From positions 1 through 64,000 of the forward strand of contig NZ_JARANV010000009.1 in the NCBI RefSeq assembly GCF_029889845.1: 64,000 bases of DNA, given 5' to 3'. The DNA comes from Halomonas sp. 25-S5 (GTDB lineage: Bacteria > Pseudomonadota > Gammaproteobacteria > Pseudomonadales > Halomonadaceae). This document shows, piece after piece, positions 11,234-21,153 of this stretch; position 1 is the stretch's first letter, and each line of letters starts with the position of its first letter. A program made the translations under genes and the position numbers. The notes below the pieces were generated by a model. The model saw only the letters and a program-made list of their open reading frames with translations, was not told where the DNA came from and made no database searches.

Positions 11234-11345
11234 TGTGCCATATCGAGGCAAAATCGTCAGCCTTTGCGAACATCACATCGGCAAGCGCTGGCCGGTGGGC
11301 TCGCGCTACTACGCGGCGGTGGACCTGGCCATGCTGAAGTCGTGA
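11234..11345 (+). pseudogene. Possible 3' remnant of an unidentified gene
   Basis: The plus-strand frame ending at the TGA at 11343-11345 reads CEHHIGKRWPVGSRYYAAVDLAML near its end, with third-position GC bias like real genes here, but there is no start codon with a ribosome site and the frame overlaps the 5' end and leader of the NIF3-like gene. It looks like the tail of a gene cut by a rearrangement. I cannot name the parent family; it may also be chance coding-like sequence. Confidence 0.25.
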
Positions 11346-11490
11346 ACCACCTGGAAGTCGGGGCATGCTGATTGTCTGTAAAAGAATTGAGCGGTAATCA
11401 ATACGGCATTGACCCTCATGGGCGGTGTTGCTAGGTTTACTGAACATACATTCATGGTTGTTTGTTACAGGTGCCAGACAGGAGCATTGC

Positions 11491-12477
11491 ATGCAAGCCA
11501 GGGGAGCGGTGTGGTGGTCAGTGTTGTTGGTGGCATCGATGCCGGTGTCGGCTGCCGGGTCGGGGCTCTTGACGCTCAAGTCCGAGAACGATAGCTATTC
11601 CAATAATGGCGATGACGGCCATTATTCCAACGGGGTTGAGCTCATCTGGTCGTTTGAACCGGGCAACGATCACTGGCTGCGGGGGCTGGCCGAGCGGTTG
11701 CCCGGCTGGCGAGGGAGCAGCATGGAGAGTGGGGCATACCGACTCAGCCATCAGATATATACGCCGGATGATATCAGCATTCCGTGGTTGATAGAGGATG
11801 ACCGTCCCTATGCAGGGCTTCTTCTCGGGGGAGTATCGCTGTTCGATCAGATCCCGCACCGTGGCTGGCATGAAGTCAGAAGTCTCAATATGGACGTGGG
11901 CATTGTCGGACCGGCATCCGGTGCCGAGTGGATCCAGCGTGAATATCATGAGTTGGTCTCGTCCACCGAACCGCGAGGCTGGGACCACCAACTCGATAAT
12001 GAACCGGTCGTCAACCTTGCCTACAAGCATGCCTGGATCGATAGGTTCAGCCTTGACGGTTATCAGGTGGAGTATGGTCCTGCAACCGGGTTTTCTGTGG
12101 GGAACCTATATACCTATGCGTCGACTGGGCTGGGGCTGCGTTTCGGGGAGAACCTCGAGCGCAGCTTGGGAATTCCCGCCATTGCCCCCGCCCAAGGGGG
12201 CTGGGCCTCTTTCCATCCCGATCAGGGCTTTAGCTGGTATGCCTTTGCATCTCTGGAAGGCCGCTACATGGCCCATAATCTTCTGCTCGACGGCAACACC
12301 TTTACGGAAAGCCACTCGGTAGAGCGTGAGGAGTGGGTAGGCGATGCCCTTGCCGGCTTGGCGTTGACCTGGGACCGCTGGCAGTTTTCCTTTTCTTATG
12401 CCTGGCGCACCGATGAGTTCACCCAGCAGGATTCGCAAGACACCTTCGGTTCCCTCATGTTGTCGCGCTGGTTTTGA
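11491..12477 (+). CDS. LpxR-family lipid A 3'-O-deacylase (outer membrane)
   Basis: A 328-residue outer membrane protein of the DUF2219/LpxR family. Residues 1-22 are a signal peptide ending SAA-G; the start at 11491 has AGGAG 6 bases upstream. The mature N terminus has LKSENDSYSNNGDDGHYSNGV, holding the Asn-Asp pair that is catalytic in Salmonella LpxR (END motif), and the C terminus ends SLMLSRWF with the terminal aromatic residue of beta barrels. LpxR removes the 3'-acyloxyacyl chain of lipid A. The gene and its 290-base leader look more AT-rich than neighbours, a hint of transfer. Convergent with the exporter operon. Confidence 0.85.
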   Translation: MQARGAVWWSVLLVASMPVSAAGSGLLTLKSENDSYSNNGDDGHYSNGVELIWSFEPGNDHWLRGLAERLPGWRGSSMESGAYRLSHQIYTPDDISIPWLIEDDRPYAGLLLGGVSLFDQIPHRGWHEVRSLNMDVGIVGPASGAEWIQREYHELVSSTEPRGWDHQLDNEPVVNLAYKHAWIDRFSLDGYQVEYGPATGFSVGNLYTYASTGLGLRFGENLERSLGIPAIAPAQGGWASFHPDQGFSWYAFASLEGRYMAHNLLLDGNTFTESHSVEREEWVGDALAGLALTWDRWQFSFSYAWRTDEFTQQDSQDTFGSLMLSRWF

Positions 12478-12555
12478 ACCGGTAACGTCCGGGCTCGCGC
12501 GCTTCCGAGGCTAGGCCGGCCCTGAGAGCATCTCCAAGGGGGATTGTCGTCATCT

Positions 12556-13680
12556 TCAGGCCATCTGGCTGATGGTCTTGCGGAAGCGAGCCAGTGAGAT
12601 GGTGAATAGTACGCTGCCAATCACCAATAGCATTAGAAACTGTCCCCAGACGACACCGATGCCGGCACCGCGAAACAGAATGGCCTGGCTCAGCTCGACG
12701 AAGTGGGTCGTAGGTGCCAGCAGCATTATGTTCTGGACCAGTTCAGGCATGCTTTCGCGCGGCGTGACACTTCCGGATAGCACCTGCAGCGGTAGCAGAA
12801 ACAGGATCATCAGCATGCCGAACTGGGGCATGCTGCGGGCCAGTGTCGCCAGGAAGATGCCCATTGAGGTGGTAGCGAACAGATGAAGGGCCGCACCAGC
12901 CAGGAACAGGGCTACCGAGCCTTCTATCGGTACCTGAAGCAGGCCGCGTACGATGAAGGTCAGTGATAATGCTACTGCCAGCAAGACCACGACCCCCATC
13001 GACCATACCTTGGCCAGCATGATCTGCGTTGGTGTCACTGGCATCACCAGCAGGTGCTCGATGGTACCGTGTTCGCGCTCGCGGATCAGCGCTGCCCCGG
13101 TCAGGATGATCGAGAGCATCGTGACGTTGTCGATGATTGACATCAGCGAACCGAACCATGATTTTTCAAGGCTCGGATTGAAGCGTGCCCGTAGTCTCAG
13201 CTCGACGGGAGGAACAGGGCTTGCACGATAGCCCTTCACGAACTCGTTGACCTCGCCCATGACGATCTGCTGTACATAGTTGTTGCCGGCAAAGGCTTGG
13301 CTCATGCGGGTGGCATCGATATTGAGCTGAATGTCGGGTGTACGTCCTGCCAGTACATCACGCTGGAAATTGGCCGGAATGACCAGCGCGAAGGTGAAGT
13401 GCCCGGCATCCATACCAGAATCCATTTCCGGGAAGGTGATGATTTTCGGGCGTACGAATTGGGGTGGGTAGAAGGCCGAGATAATCCGGGTGGAGAGCGG
13501 CGAGTCGTCTTCATCAACAATCGCGATAGGAGCTTTGTTCAGTGTTTCGGGCATAGCCGTGGCGGTGGTGTAGACATCAATGCTGAATACGTAGACGATC
13601 AGCACCAGCATTATTGGATCACGCAATAGACTCCAGAACTCCTTGATGCCCAGGCGGTAAATATTGGCAATCCTGTGCAT
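12556..13680 (-). CDS. ABC-2 type transporter permease (YhhJ-like)
   Basis: A 374-residue inner-membrane permease of the ABC-2 class. It has one N-terminal transmembrane segment (PIMLVLIVYVFSIDVY, about 22-37), a periplasmic domain of roughly 130 residues, then five or six closely spaced hydrophobic segments including MLSIILTGAALIRERE and the conserved EHGTIEHLLVMPVTPTQIMLAK. It starts one base after the fused ATPase-permease gene stops and is the third gene of the operon HlyD - RbbA-like - YhhJ-like, the same order as E. coli yhiI-rbbA-yhhJ. Probably half of the export channel; substrate unknown. Confidence 0.87.
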   Translation of the reverse strand: MHRIANIYRLGIKEFWSLLRDPIMLVLIVYVFSIDVYTTATAMPETLNKAPIAIVDEDDSPLSTRIISAFYPPQFVRPKIITFPEMDSGMDAGHFTFALVIPANFQRDVLAGRTPDIQLNIDATRMSQAFAGNNYVQQIVMGEVNEFVKGYRASPVPPVELRLRARFNPSLEKSWFGSLMSIIDNVTMLSIILTGAALIREREHGTIEHLLVMPVTPTQIMLAKVWSMGVVVLLAVALSLTFIVRGLLQVPIEGSVALFLAGAALHLFATTSMGIFLATLARSMPQFGMLMILFLLPLQVLSGSVTPRESMPELVQNIMLLAPTTHFVELSQAILFRGAGIGVVWGQFLMLLVIGSVLFTISLARFRKTISQMA

Positions 13681-13681
13681 G

Positions 13682-16450
13682 TCAGCTCTCCTGCCTGTTG
13701 AGTAAAGTGATCGCCATGCCCATGATCACGGGTACCGACAGCAGCATCGACAGGAACGAACCGATGAGGTCGCGCAGATCCAGCCCCTTGCTGAATACGC
13801 CGCGGCTGATGGTGAACATGTGGCTTGCCGGGTAGATGTTGCCAATAAAGCGCCCGATACCCTCTAGCGACGAGACCGGATCGATCAGTCCCGAAAACTG
13901 GATGGCGGGAATCAGCGTGCCGATCATGGTGAAGAACATGGCGGCGATCTGGCTGCGGGTGACGGTCGAGGCCAGCAGGCCCATGCCGGTGGCGATGATA
14001 CAGAACACCAGAGCTGCCAGCGCCAGCGCCGGGAAGCTACCGGTGATCGGCACACCGAACACCGTGATCGCAAGCCCAACCATCAATAGAAAGTTGATCA
14101 TTGCCAAGCCGATGTAGGGAAGTTGCTTGCCGATCAGGAACTCGGCGCGGGTGACCGGCGTGACGTAGAGATTGATGATCGACCCCATCTCCTTTTCACG
14201 CACCACCGAGAGCGCGGTGAGCATGGACGGCAGCATCAGCAACAACAGTGGAATCACCACAGGCACCATGGCGGGCAGGCTCTGAATGTCGGGATTGTAA
14301 CGGTAGCGGTTCTCGATATTGGCAGTTGCGGCAGCAGTCGCGGCTCCGGATTGCCTTGCCTGCTCCTTAAGCCACTGCTGGTGGATGCCCTGTACATAGC
14401 CCTGCACGGTTTCGGCGCGCTGAGGCATGGCGCCGTCGATCCAGGCCCCGATCTCGACGTGACGGCCGCGCACCAGGTCGCGACCGAACCCCGGGGGAAT
14501 CTCGATCGCCAGGGCCAGCTCTCCGCTGCGCATACGCCGATCCAACTCCGCATAGTCCTCAAGCGGTGGGCGTTCGCTGAAATAGTAGGGCGAACCCGAT
14601 AGGTTCAGCGCGTAATCGTGACTGAGGGAGCTCTGGTCCCGGTCGAGGATGGCATAGCTGAGATCCTCGACATCCATGCTGATGCCGAACCCTATCACGA
14701 ACATCAGGATCAATGAGCCGACCAGCGCCAGGGTGGCGCGCACCGGGTCGCGGCGCAGCTCCAGGGTTTCGCGCCACATATAGCTGAGCAACCGCTGCAG
14801 GCTGAAGCGTCGGTGGCGTGGTGCGCCGTGATGCGTCTCTTTGGCGACGAGTGGGGTATCCGAAGGGGAGACGGCTTCTTGGGGCGAGGTCTCCTGTGTG
14901 GAACTCTCCTGATCGGCGCCAGCCTCGAGCAGATAACCGATGAAGGCGTCCTCCAGCGTCGCCGCTTCTCGCTTTTCGACCAGCGCCGCCGGGGTGTCAC
15001 TATCCAGAACTTTACCTGCGTGCATCATCGACATGCGGTCGCAGCGCTCGGCCTCGTTCATGAAGTGGGTGGAGATGAAGATCGTCACCCGGTCGTGGCG
15101 CGACAGTTCGATCAGCAGGCGCCAAAAAGCATCGCGGGCAATGGGGTCGACCCCCGAGGTGGGTTCATCAAGAATCAGTAGCTCGGGTTTGTGAACCATC
15201 GCGACCGCCAGGGAAAGCCGCTGACGGATACCCAGAGGGAGGTTCTCCGGTAGGGCGTCGAGGACGTTATCGAGACTGAAACGCTCGACCATCTCTGCGA
15301 CTCTTGCCGGTATGTCTTGCTTTGCGATCTGGAACAGACGTGCATGCAGCACCAGGTTCTGGTGCACCGTGAGTTCGCCGTACAGCGAGAAGGCCTGCGA
15401 CATGTAGCCGACCCGTCGGCGGGTGGCGATGTCGTGAGGATCGACCTCCTGACCGAATAGCCAGGCTCGCCCCTCGCTGGCGGCCAGCAGTCCGGTGAGC
15501 ATCTTCATGGTGGTCGACTTGCCACAGCCGTTGGAGCCGAGGAAGCCGAATATCTCGCCGCGCCGGATACGGAAACTGACATGGTCGACGGCGGTGAAGT
15601 CGCCAAAACGCATGGTGAGTTCCTGAGCCTCAATGGCGGCTTCACCGTCATCCAGTTCCAGCGGTGGGATATCCACCGGCTTGTAGCCACGCTTTTTCTC
15701 TTCCGGCAGCAGCTCGATAAAGGCGGTTTCCAATGAGTCGCTGCCGGTGCGTGTCAGTAGTTCCTGGGGAGAACCGGTGGCGAGTATCTTGCCGGCGTCC
15801 ATGGCCACCAGCCGGTCGAAACGCTGGGCTTCGTCCATGTAGGCGGTAGCGACGATCACGCTCATCTGCGGGCGATCGCCGCGGATGCGGGCGATCAGCT
15901 CCCAGAACTGGGAGCGGGCCAGCGGGTCGACCCCGGTGGTGGGCTCGTCGAGAATCAGCAGGTCAGGGTCGTGGATCAGCGCGCAGCATAGCCCCAGTTT
16001 CTGTTTCATGCCGCCGGAAAGCTTGCCGGCGGGGCGCTCGAGGAAGGGGAGTAGCCCGGTGCTGCGGGTCAGGTCGTCGATGCGACGCCGACGTTCTCTG
16101 GCGCCGTGGCCGAATAGACGCGCGAAAAACTGCAGGTTCTCCTCGATGGAGAGCGTCGGATAGAGGTTTTTGCCCAACCCTTGTGGCATGTAAGCGATGC
16201 GCGGGCCGACCTCGTTGCGATGGCGTTTGTTGCTCATGTCGCCGCCCAACACCGTGACCGTACCCTCTTGGATTTTGCGGGCGCCGGCGAGCAGCGATAG
16301 CAGGCTGGATTTGCCGACGCCATCCGGCCCGATCAGCCCGACCATGCATCCGGCCGGCAGGGCCAGGTCCAGCGCGTCCAGGGCTATGGTGCGGCCGTAG
16401 CGCAAGGTAAGTGTGCTGACTTGGGCGACGAGCTGCGTCTCTTGGTTCAT
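13682..16450 (-). CDS. rbbA: RbbA-like fused ABC transporter (two ATPase domains plus ABC-2 permease)
   Basis: A 922-residue fusion close in size and layout to E. coli RbbA (911). The first nucleotide-binding domain has Walker [10 protein letters not shown] near 41-49 and [10 protein letters not shown]; the second has GSNGCGKST near 310-318 and the degenerate signature [13 protein letters not shown]; both have LLILDEPT Walker B motifs. After a Ser/Thr/Glu-rich linker (about 510-540) comes an ABC-2 permease with six hydrophobic segments and [20 protein letters not shown]. The start overlaps the HlyD gene stop by four bases. RbbA was described as a ribosome-associated ATPase, but the operon context here is that of a drug or lipid exporter. 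Confidence 0.9.
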   Translation of the reverse strand: MNQETQLVAQVSTLTLRYGRTIALDALDLALPAGCMVGLIGPDGVGKSSLLSLLAGARKIQEGTVTVLGGDMSNKRHRNEVGPRIAYMPQGLGKNLYPTLSIEENLQFFARLFGHGARERRRRIDDLTRSTGLLPFLERPAGKLSGGMKQKLGLCCALIHDPDLLILDEPTTGVDPLARSQFWELIARIRGDRPQMSVIVATAYMDEAQRFDRLVAMDAGKILATGSPQELLTRTGSDSLETAFIELLPEEKKRGYKPVDIPPLELDDGEAAIEAQELTMRFGDFTAVDHVSFRIRRGEIFGFLGSNGCGKSTTMKMLTGLLAASEGRAWLFGQEVDPHDIATRRRVGYMSQAFSLYGELTVHQNLVLHARLFQIAKQDIPARVAEMVERFSLDNVLDALPENLPLGIRQRLSLAVAMVHKPELLILDEPTSGVDPIARDAFWRLLIELSRHDRVTIFISTHFMNEAERCDRMSMMHAGKVLDSDTPAALVEKREAATLEDAFIGYLLEAGADQESSTQETSPQEAVSPSDTPLVAKETHHGAPRHRRFSLQRLLSYMWRETLELRRDPVRATLALVGSLILMFVIGFGISMDVEDLSYAILDRDQSSLSHDYALNLSGSPYYFSERPPLEDYAELDRRMRSGELALAIEIPPGFGRDLVRGRHVEIGAWIDGAMPQRAETVQGYVQGIHQQWLKEQARQSGAATAAATANIENRYRYNPDIQSLPAMVPVVIPLLLLMLPSMLTALSVVREKEMGSIINLYVTPVTRAEFLIGKQLPYIGLAMINFLLMVGLAITVFGVPITGSFPALALAALVFCIIATGMGLLASTVTRSQIAAMFFTMIGTLIPAIQFSGLIDPVSSLEGIGRFIGNIYPASHMFTISRGVFSKGLDLRDLIGSFLSMLLSVPVIMGMAITLLNRQES

Positions 16451-17523
16451 GGAATGACATTGACCTTGAGGTGTTCGGGCCAGGTGGCGTCACTGTCGAG
16501 CTTCAGGTAAGCCATGCCGGGCAGGCCCGTCTTGACCTGATCGATATGCTCGAGCAGCAGGTTCGGATCGATCTGGGCGCGAACGCGAAACATCAGCTTC
16601 TGCCGTTCGCTTTCGGTTTCCACGGTCTTGGGGGTGAACTGGGCCACGCTGGATACGAAGCTGACCCTGGCGGGAATTACATAGTCCGGGGCAGCATCCA
16701 GCACCAGGTGCACTTCGTCGCCGATGGCAACCCGGCCTGCCTCGCTGGTGGGCAGGAAGAAGGTCATGTAGACCTTGGTGAGGTCGACCAGGTTGACTAC
16801 CTTGCCCCCGGCACCCAGCACCTCGCCGGGTTCGGCCACTCGAAACTGTACGCGAGCCAGGCGGTCGCTTTTGAGCTTGCTGTCCTCCAGCTCGGCCTCG
16901 ATGCGTTGGATCGCAGCCTGGGTGGCTTCCACCTGCGACTCGGCCTCGATGACCTGGGATTCAGTAGCGCGGATAGCGGCCTGGGCGGAGAGCACCTGGG
17001 CATTGGCCGAGGCCAGAGCGGCCTGCTGGCTCTGGTAGTCGGCCAGGGTGTCGTCGAACTGTTGCCGAGAGATGGCATTACGCTCCACCAGACTGGCCGA
17101 GCGCTCGTAGCGCTTGCGTGAGGCGTTCAGCTCTGCCTGGCGCTGGTTGACCACGGCTCGTGCGCTTTCAAGCTCACTCTGGCGCATGGCAACCATGGCT
17201 CGGGCTGTCTCCAGGGCATTCTTTGCTTGGCGGTTCTGTGCTCTGGCCTGGGCCAGCTCGGCCTCCAGGGTGTCGGTATCCATGCGAGCGACGATCTGGC
17301 CAGGCTCCACGAAATCCCCTTCGTCGACCAGTACCTCGTCGAGGCGGCCGGCGACCCGGGTGGCGATATCGATCTCGGTGGCTTCGATGCGCCCGTTGCC
17401 GCTGGTGATGCCCTCGCCGGGACCCTCGGGCTGCAGTTCCCGCCAGACCAGCCAGGCCGCGATGCCAACAGCGGCAATGGCCGCCAGACCCTTGATCAGC
17501 TTGCTTTTATGGCTTGTCTTCAT
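16447..17523 (-). CDS. HlyD/EmrA-type membrane fusion protein (YhiI-like)
   Basis: A 358-residue periplasmic adaptor anchored by one N-terminal helix ([19 protein letters not shown], 9-27). The biotinyl-lipoyl-like segment with [22 protein letters not shown] follows, then a long coiled coil with heptad-rich [19 protein letters not shown] and [19 protein letters not shown] stretches (about 90-200), then the beta-barrel domain with [15 protein letters not shown]. It is the first gene of the exporter operon and should join the inner-membrane ABC proteins to an outer-membrane channel; no TolC gene belongs to this operon. Confidence 0.88.
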   Translation of the reverse strand: MKTSHKSKLIKGLAAIAAVGIAAWLVWRELQPEGPGEGITSGNGRIEATEIDIATRVAGRLDEVLVDEGDFVEPGQIVARMDTDTLEAELAQARAQNRQAKNALETARAMVAMRQSELESARAVVNQRQAELNASRKRYERSASLVERNAISRQQFDDTLADYQSQQAALASANAQVLSAQAAIRATESQVIEAESQVEATQAAIQRIEAELEDSKLKSDRLARVQFRVAEPGEVLGAGGKVVNLVDLTKVYMTFFLPTSEAGRVAIGDEVHLVLDAAPDYVIPARVSFVSSVAQFTPKTVETESERQKLMFRVRAQIDPNLLLEHIDQVKTGLPGMAYLKLDSDATWPEHLKVNVIP

Positions 17524-17599
17524 ATTGTCGCATCCACGATTGATGGTTGGTTAAGCGGCTAACGTTACGTATCGAGACTCTGCATCGATGGGATGGCCA

Positions 17600-18223
17600 T
17601 CATGACGTGGCAAGCTGGGCCACGGTCCAGTCGACCAGCTCGAAGGCGAGCCGGTCGGCGGCGCGAGCGAAGGCCGCGACCACGGCGTTGAGGCTGTCGC
17701 CGTCGCTCGCCACCACCGCCTCGAGGCGGCGGCTGGCCAGCACCTCGCGGCTGGCCTCGTCGAGCAGCTGGACCTCGAGGCGCAGCACCATCTCGGGCGC
17801 GCCCTCGCGGTAGCGGCTATGGAAGGCCCCCAGGTGGCTCACCAGGGTGGCATCGCTGCGCGCCCGGCTGGCGTCGTCCACCACGGCGGCCAGGCGGCCG
17901 TCGTTGCGAAAGGCCGCGATCAGGTGGTCGCGCAGCAGCCGCGGGGCATCGTCGCTCCAGCGTGCCCCGGCATAGGCCTGGAACTCCCCGGGGGAGGGCA
18001 TGACCAGCAGGCGCGGGCCATCCAGCGGCGACCCGGCGCTCGGCGTGTCGACCCGCAGGGTGAGGTCGCGGGTGACCTCATGAGACGACAAAATCGACGG
18101 TTCGGGCAGCGTGAAGAGGCGCAGCGGTTCCTGCTCGGGGAGCAGGCTGCAGCCCGCCAGCAGCAGGGCCATCAGCAGGCCCGGCAGTGCCCTGGCGCGT
18201 CGTGGCATGGCGGGTAGGTTCAT
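17600..18223 (-). CDS. ABC-type transport auxiliary lipoprotein (PqiC-like)
   Basis: A 207-residue lipoprotein: residues 1-24 are a lipoprotein signal with lipobox LLAGC (Cys25). The rest fits the ABC_trans_aux/DUF330 family, seen in LFTLPEPS near the N terminus, ARWSDDAPRLLRDHLIAAF in the middle and a C-terminal helix ADRLAFELVDWTV. Such proteins partner MCE proteins, as PqiC does with PqiB. It is the last gene of the four-gene MCE operon, overlapping the MlaD-like gene by four bases, so it likely forms the outer-membrane end of the lipid path. Confidence 0.85.
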   Translation of the reverse strand: MNLPAMPRRARALPGLLMALLLAGCSLLPEQEPLRLFTLPEPSILSSHEVTRDLTLRVDTPSAGSPLDGPRLLVMPSPGEFQAYAGARWSDDAPRLLRDHLIAAFRNDGRLAAVVDDASRARSDATLVSHLGAFHSRYREGAPEMVLRLEVQLLDEASREVLASRRLEAVVASDGDSLNAVVAAFARAADRLAFELVDWTVAQLATS

Positions 18224-19158
18224 GGGGTGAACTCCTGGATCGCGTCGCGGCCCAGCAGGGCATCGGCCGGGTTCTCCTCGAGGCGCCGCACCAGGCGGTT
18301 GAGGGCGCGCAGCGTGGCATGCAGTTCGCGCATGGCCGGGTCGAGCTCGCCCACGCCCTGCAGGCCCCGCGCCAGGGAGCCTTCATGGCGGGCCGTCAGC
18401 CGGTCCAGCCGGGCGGTAGTGGCCTCCAGCGACTGCATGGCGCGTCGGGCACTCTGCAGGGTCGCGCGACCCTCCTCGTCGAGCAGCCCGTTGGCGGTCT
18501 CGCCCAGGCGGCTGACGCTCTCGAGGGACGCCTCGAGCTGTTCGCCGGCCTGCCCGAAGCGCGCCATGGCCTCGCCGAGGGCAGCGCGCTGGTCGACAAG
18601 CGCCTGCGAGACGACCTCCAGGTTGCCCAGGGTGCGCGTCAGGCTCTCGGCATTCTCCTCGGAGAGCAGCCGGTTGGCATTGGTCAGCAACTGATCCACC
18701 TGGGCGAAGAGCTCCTCGCTGTTGGAGAGCAGCGAGCTCAGTGGCGAGGGCTCGGCCTGGATCAGCGGGGGATCGTCGCGGTCGCCCTCCAGGCGGGGGC
18801 TCTGCGGGGTGCCGCCAAGCAGCTGGATGTTCATGGTGCCGGTGATGTTGGCCAACGCCAGGCTGGCGCGGGTGTCCTGCTTGATCGGGACGTCGCTGTA
18901 GACGCGGATCAGCGCCCGCACCTGGCGCGGGTCCCGGGGGTCGAGGCGCAGCCTGACCACATCCCCGACCTCGATGCCGCTGTACTGGACGGCATTGCCC
19001 TCGGAGAGCCCGCTGACCGCGCGGTTGAAGCCGACTTCGTACCAGGCATAGTCGCGATCGACGCTGGACTTGCCGAGCCACAGGGCGAACAGCAGCGCGC
19101 TGCCCAGGGTGATCACCGTGAACAGCCCGATCAGCACGTGGTGGGCGCGGGGTTCCAT
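18220..19158 (-). CDS. MlaD-like MCE-domain protein
   Basis: A 312-residue protein with an N-terminal membrane anchor (HHVLIGLFTVITLGSALLFALWLG, about 5-28 in total), one MCE domain (YEVGFNRAVSGLSEGNAVQYSGIEVGDV, spread over about 40-120) and a long helical, coiled-coil C terminus (LLTNANRLLSEENAESLT and onwards). One MCE domain plus long helix is like MlaD or Mycobacterium-type single MCE subunits that hexamerise in the periplasm to carry lipids. It lies 2 bases after the ATPase gene and overlaps the lipoprotein gene. Confidence 0.88.
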   Translation of the reverse strand: MEPRAHHVLIGLFTVITLGSALLFALWLGKSSVDRDYAWYEVGFNRAVSGLSEGNAVQYSGIEVGDVVRLRLDPRDPRQVRALIRVYSDVPIKQDTRASLALANITGTMNIQLLGGTPQSPRLEGDRDDPPLIQAEPSPLSSLLSNSEELFAQVDQLLTNANRLLSEENAESLTRTLGNLEVVSQALVDQRAALGEAMARFGQAGEQLEASLESVSRLGETANGLLDEEGRATLQSARRAMQSLEATTARLDRLTARHEGSLARGLQGVGELDPAMRELHATLRALNRLVRRLEENPADALLGRDAIQEFTP

Positions 19159-19160
19159 CG

Positions 19161-19967
19161 TCAGGGCTCCTCCACCGGGTGGGCCGCCCGCTGGGCGGCG
19201 CGGCCTCGGGGGCCATGGAAATAGTCGTGGATCCAGTCGTCGTCGGTGGCCGAGACGACGTCAAGGCAATCGGCGACCAGCACCCGGCCACGCGACAGCA
19301 CGGCCACCCGGTCGCAGGCGGTATAGAGGGTGTCCAGGTCGTGGGTGACCAGGAAGACGCTCAGCCCCAGGGCGTCGCGCAGGGTCAGGATCAGGCGGTC
19401 GAAGGCCGCTGCGCCGATCGGGTCCAGGCCCGCCGTCGGCTCGTCAAGAAACAGCACCTCCGGGTCGAGCGCCAGGGCGCGCGCCAGGGCCGCCCGCTTG
19501 ATCATGCCACCGGAGAGCTCGGCAGGATACTGGATCGCCGCCTCCCCGGGCAGGCCGGCAAGCGCCAGCTTGACCCGGGCCAGGGTCTCGGCATCGGCGC
19601 GGGAGAGTCCGATATGCTCGATCAGCGGCAGGGCGACGTTCTCCTGCAGGGTCAGCGAGGTAAAGAGTGCCCCACGCTGGAAGAGCACCCCGAAACGGCG
19701 CTCCACCTGGGAGCGCTCCCGGGCCGAGAGACCCAGGAGGTCCTCGCCGAACACCTCGATCTGCCCGGCGCTGGGCCGCAGCAGGCCGACGATGCTGCGC
19801 AGCAGGACCGACTTGCCGGTGCCCGAACCGCCGACCACGCCGAGGATCTCGCCCGGGTAGAGGTCGAGGTCGAGATCCTCGTGGACGCTGTGCTGGCCGA
19901 AGCGGTTGGCCAGCCCGCGGACCCGGATCAGGGGTGCGTCGCTCATCGGCGCTTGTGCCACGCTCAC
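19161..19967 (-). CDS. MlaF-like ABC transporter ATP-binding protein
   Basis: A 268-residue ATPase with Walker A GGSGTGKSV near 46-54, signature LSGGMIKRAALARALALDP near 148, Walker B VLFLDEPTAGLDPIGA and switch His in VTHDLDTL. The LSGGMxKR signature is typical of MlaF/Mce-type ATPases. The GTG at 19967 overlaps the permease stop codon (GTGA), indicating coupling; a downstream ATG at codon 8 is an alternative start. It powers the MCE lipid transporter with the STAS-permease. Confidence 0.9.
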   Translation of the reverse strand: MSVAQAPMSDAPLIRVRGLANRFGQHSVHEDLDLDLYPGEILGVVGGSGTGKSVLLRSIVGLLRPSAGQIEVFGEDLLGLSARERSQVERRFGVLFQRGALFTSLTLQENVALPLIEHIGLSRADAETLARVKLALAGLPGEAAIQYPAELSGGMIKRAALARALALDPEVLFLDEPTAGLDPIGAAAFDRLILTLRDALGLSVFLVTHDLDTLYTACDRVAVLSRGRVLVADCLDVVSATDDDWIHDYFHGPRGRAAQRAAHPVEEP

Positions 19968-21088
19968 CAGCCCATCTCCATGAAGAACAGCGCCGCCACC
20001 GCATCTAGCAGGATCACCACGAAAATCGACTGCACCACACTCGAGGTGGTGTGCTCGCCCACCGACTGGGCACTGCCGCTGACCTTGAAGCCCTCCAGGC
20101 AGCCGATCACCGCGACCAGGAAGGCGAACAGCGGCGCCTTGGACAGCCCTACCAGGAAGTGCTCTAGGGGAATGTCGCGCTGCAGGATGGCCAGGAACTG
20201 GATGAGGGAGATGTCCAGGGCCAGCAGGCAGACCAGGGCGCCGCCGAGGAGGCCGCTGAGCATGCCCACGAAGGTGAGGATCGGCAGGGTCAGCATCATC
20301 GCCAGCACCCGCGGCAGCACCAGCAGCTCGATGGGGTCCAGGCCGAGGGTGCGCACGGCGTCGAGCTCCTCGTTGGCTTTCATGGCGCCGAGCTGGGCCG
20401 TGAAGGCGCTGGCGGTGCGACCGGCGAGCAGGATGGCAGCGAGCAGCACGCCGAACTCGCGCAGGAAGGCGAAGGCGACCAGGTTGACGGTGTAGATGGT
20501 GGCGCCGAAGTCGCGCAGCACGGTAGCGCCCAGGAAGGCGATCACGGCGCCCACCAGGAAGGTCAGCAGGGCGACGATGGGCAGGGCGTTGAGGCCCGTC
20601 TGGTGCAGCTGGGCCACCACCGAGGTGAGCCGCCAGCGGCTCGGTCGCCAGGCGGTGGCGGCCAGCGTCGCGAGGGTCAGGCCGATGAAGCCGAGCAGCT
20701 GTCCCTGCTGCTGCCAGAGCCCCTCGATGAGCTGGCCGGTCCGCGCCAGGCTGTCCCTCAGCGGCCGGACGCGGCGCGCTTCGGGCGGTTGGTTGTCGGC
20801 CATGGCCTGGCCCAAAGTGCGCAGCAGGGTGCGGCGCGTCGCCGGCAGGTCGGGGGCCCAGTCGTCGATCGCGGCGAGGGGGCCGGCGCCGACCAGCTCC
20901 ATCAGCAGCACGGCGCCGGCGGTATCCAGGGCGGCGAGCCGCTCGAGATCGACCCCCTCGGGGGAGGGCTCGCGGGCCTGCGCCAGGCGCTCGACCTGGC
21001 GCTTCAGGGTCGCGTAGTGCACCAGGGTCCAGTCCCCGGCGATGGCCAGGCGGCCGTCCTGCTGGTCGATGTGGCCCGGCTCGGTCAT
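19964..21088 (-). CDS. MlaE-like permease with fused N-terminal STAS (MlaB-like) domain
   Basis: A 374-residue protein from the ATG at 21088 (a TTG two codons earlier is possible). Residues 1-100 form a STAS-like domain (LAIAGDWTLVHY, LERLAALDTAGAVLLMEL), the regulatory module that is the separate protein MlaB in E. coli. The rest is an MlaE/YrbE permease: GLNALPIVALLTFLVGAVIAF, the conserved LREFGVLLAAILLAGRTASAF, EELDAVRTLGLDPIELLVLPR and a C-terminal hydrophobic end. It opens the MCE operon. There are no MlaC-like or separate MlaB genes here, so this is not the canonical mla locus. Confidence 0.9.
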   Translation of the reverse strand: MTEPGHIDQQDGRLAIAGDWTLVHYATLKRQVERLAQAREPSPEGVDLERLAALDTAGAVLLMELVGAGPLAAIDDWAPDLPATRRTLLRTLGQAMADNQPPEARRVRPLRDSLARTGQLIEGLWQQQGQLLGFIGLTLATLAATAWRPSRWRLTSVVAQLHQTGLNALPIVALLTFLVGAVIAFLGATVLRDFGATIYTVNLVAFAFLREFGVLLAAILLAGRTASAFTAQLGAMKANEELDAVRTLGLDPIELLVLPRVLAMMLTLPILTFVGMLSGLLGGALVCLLALDISLIQFLAILQRDIPLEHFLVGLSKAPLFAFLVAVIGCLEGFKVSGSAQSVGEHTTSSVVQSIFVVILLDAVAALFFMEMGW

Positions 21089-21153
21089 GGGCAATGGCGT
21101 CTCGGGTGCGTCATGGTGGCCGATGGTATCAGCCCGCGTGCCTTTACATTAGC

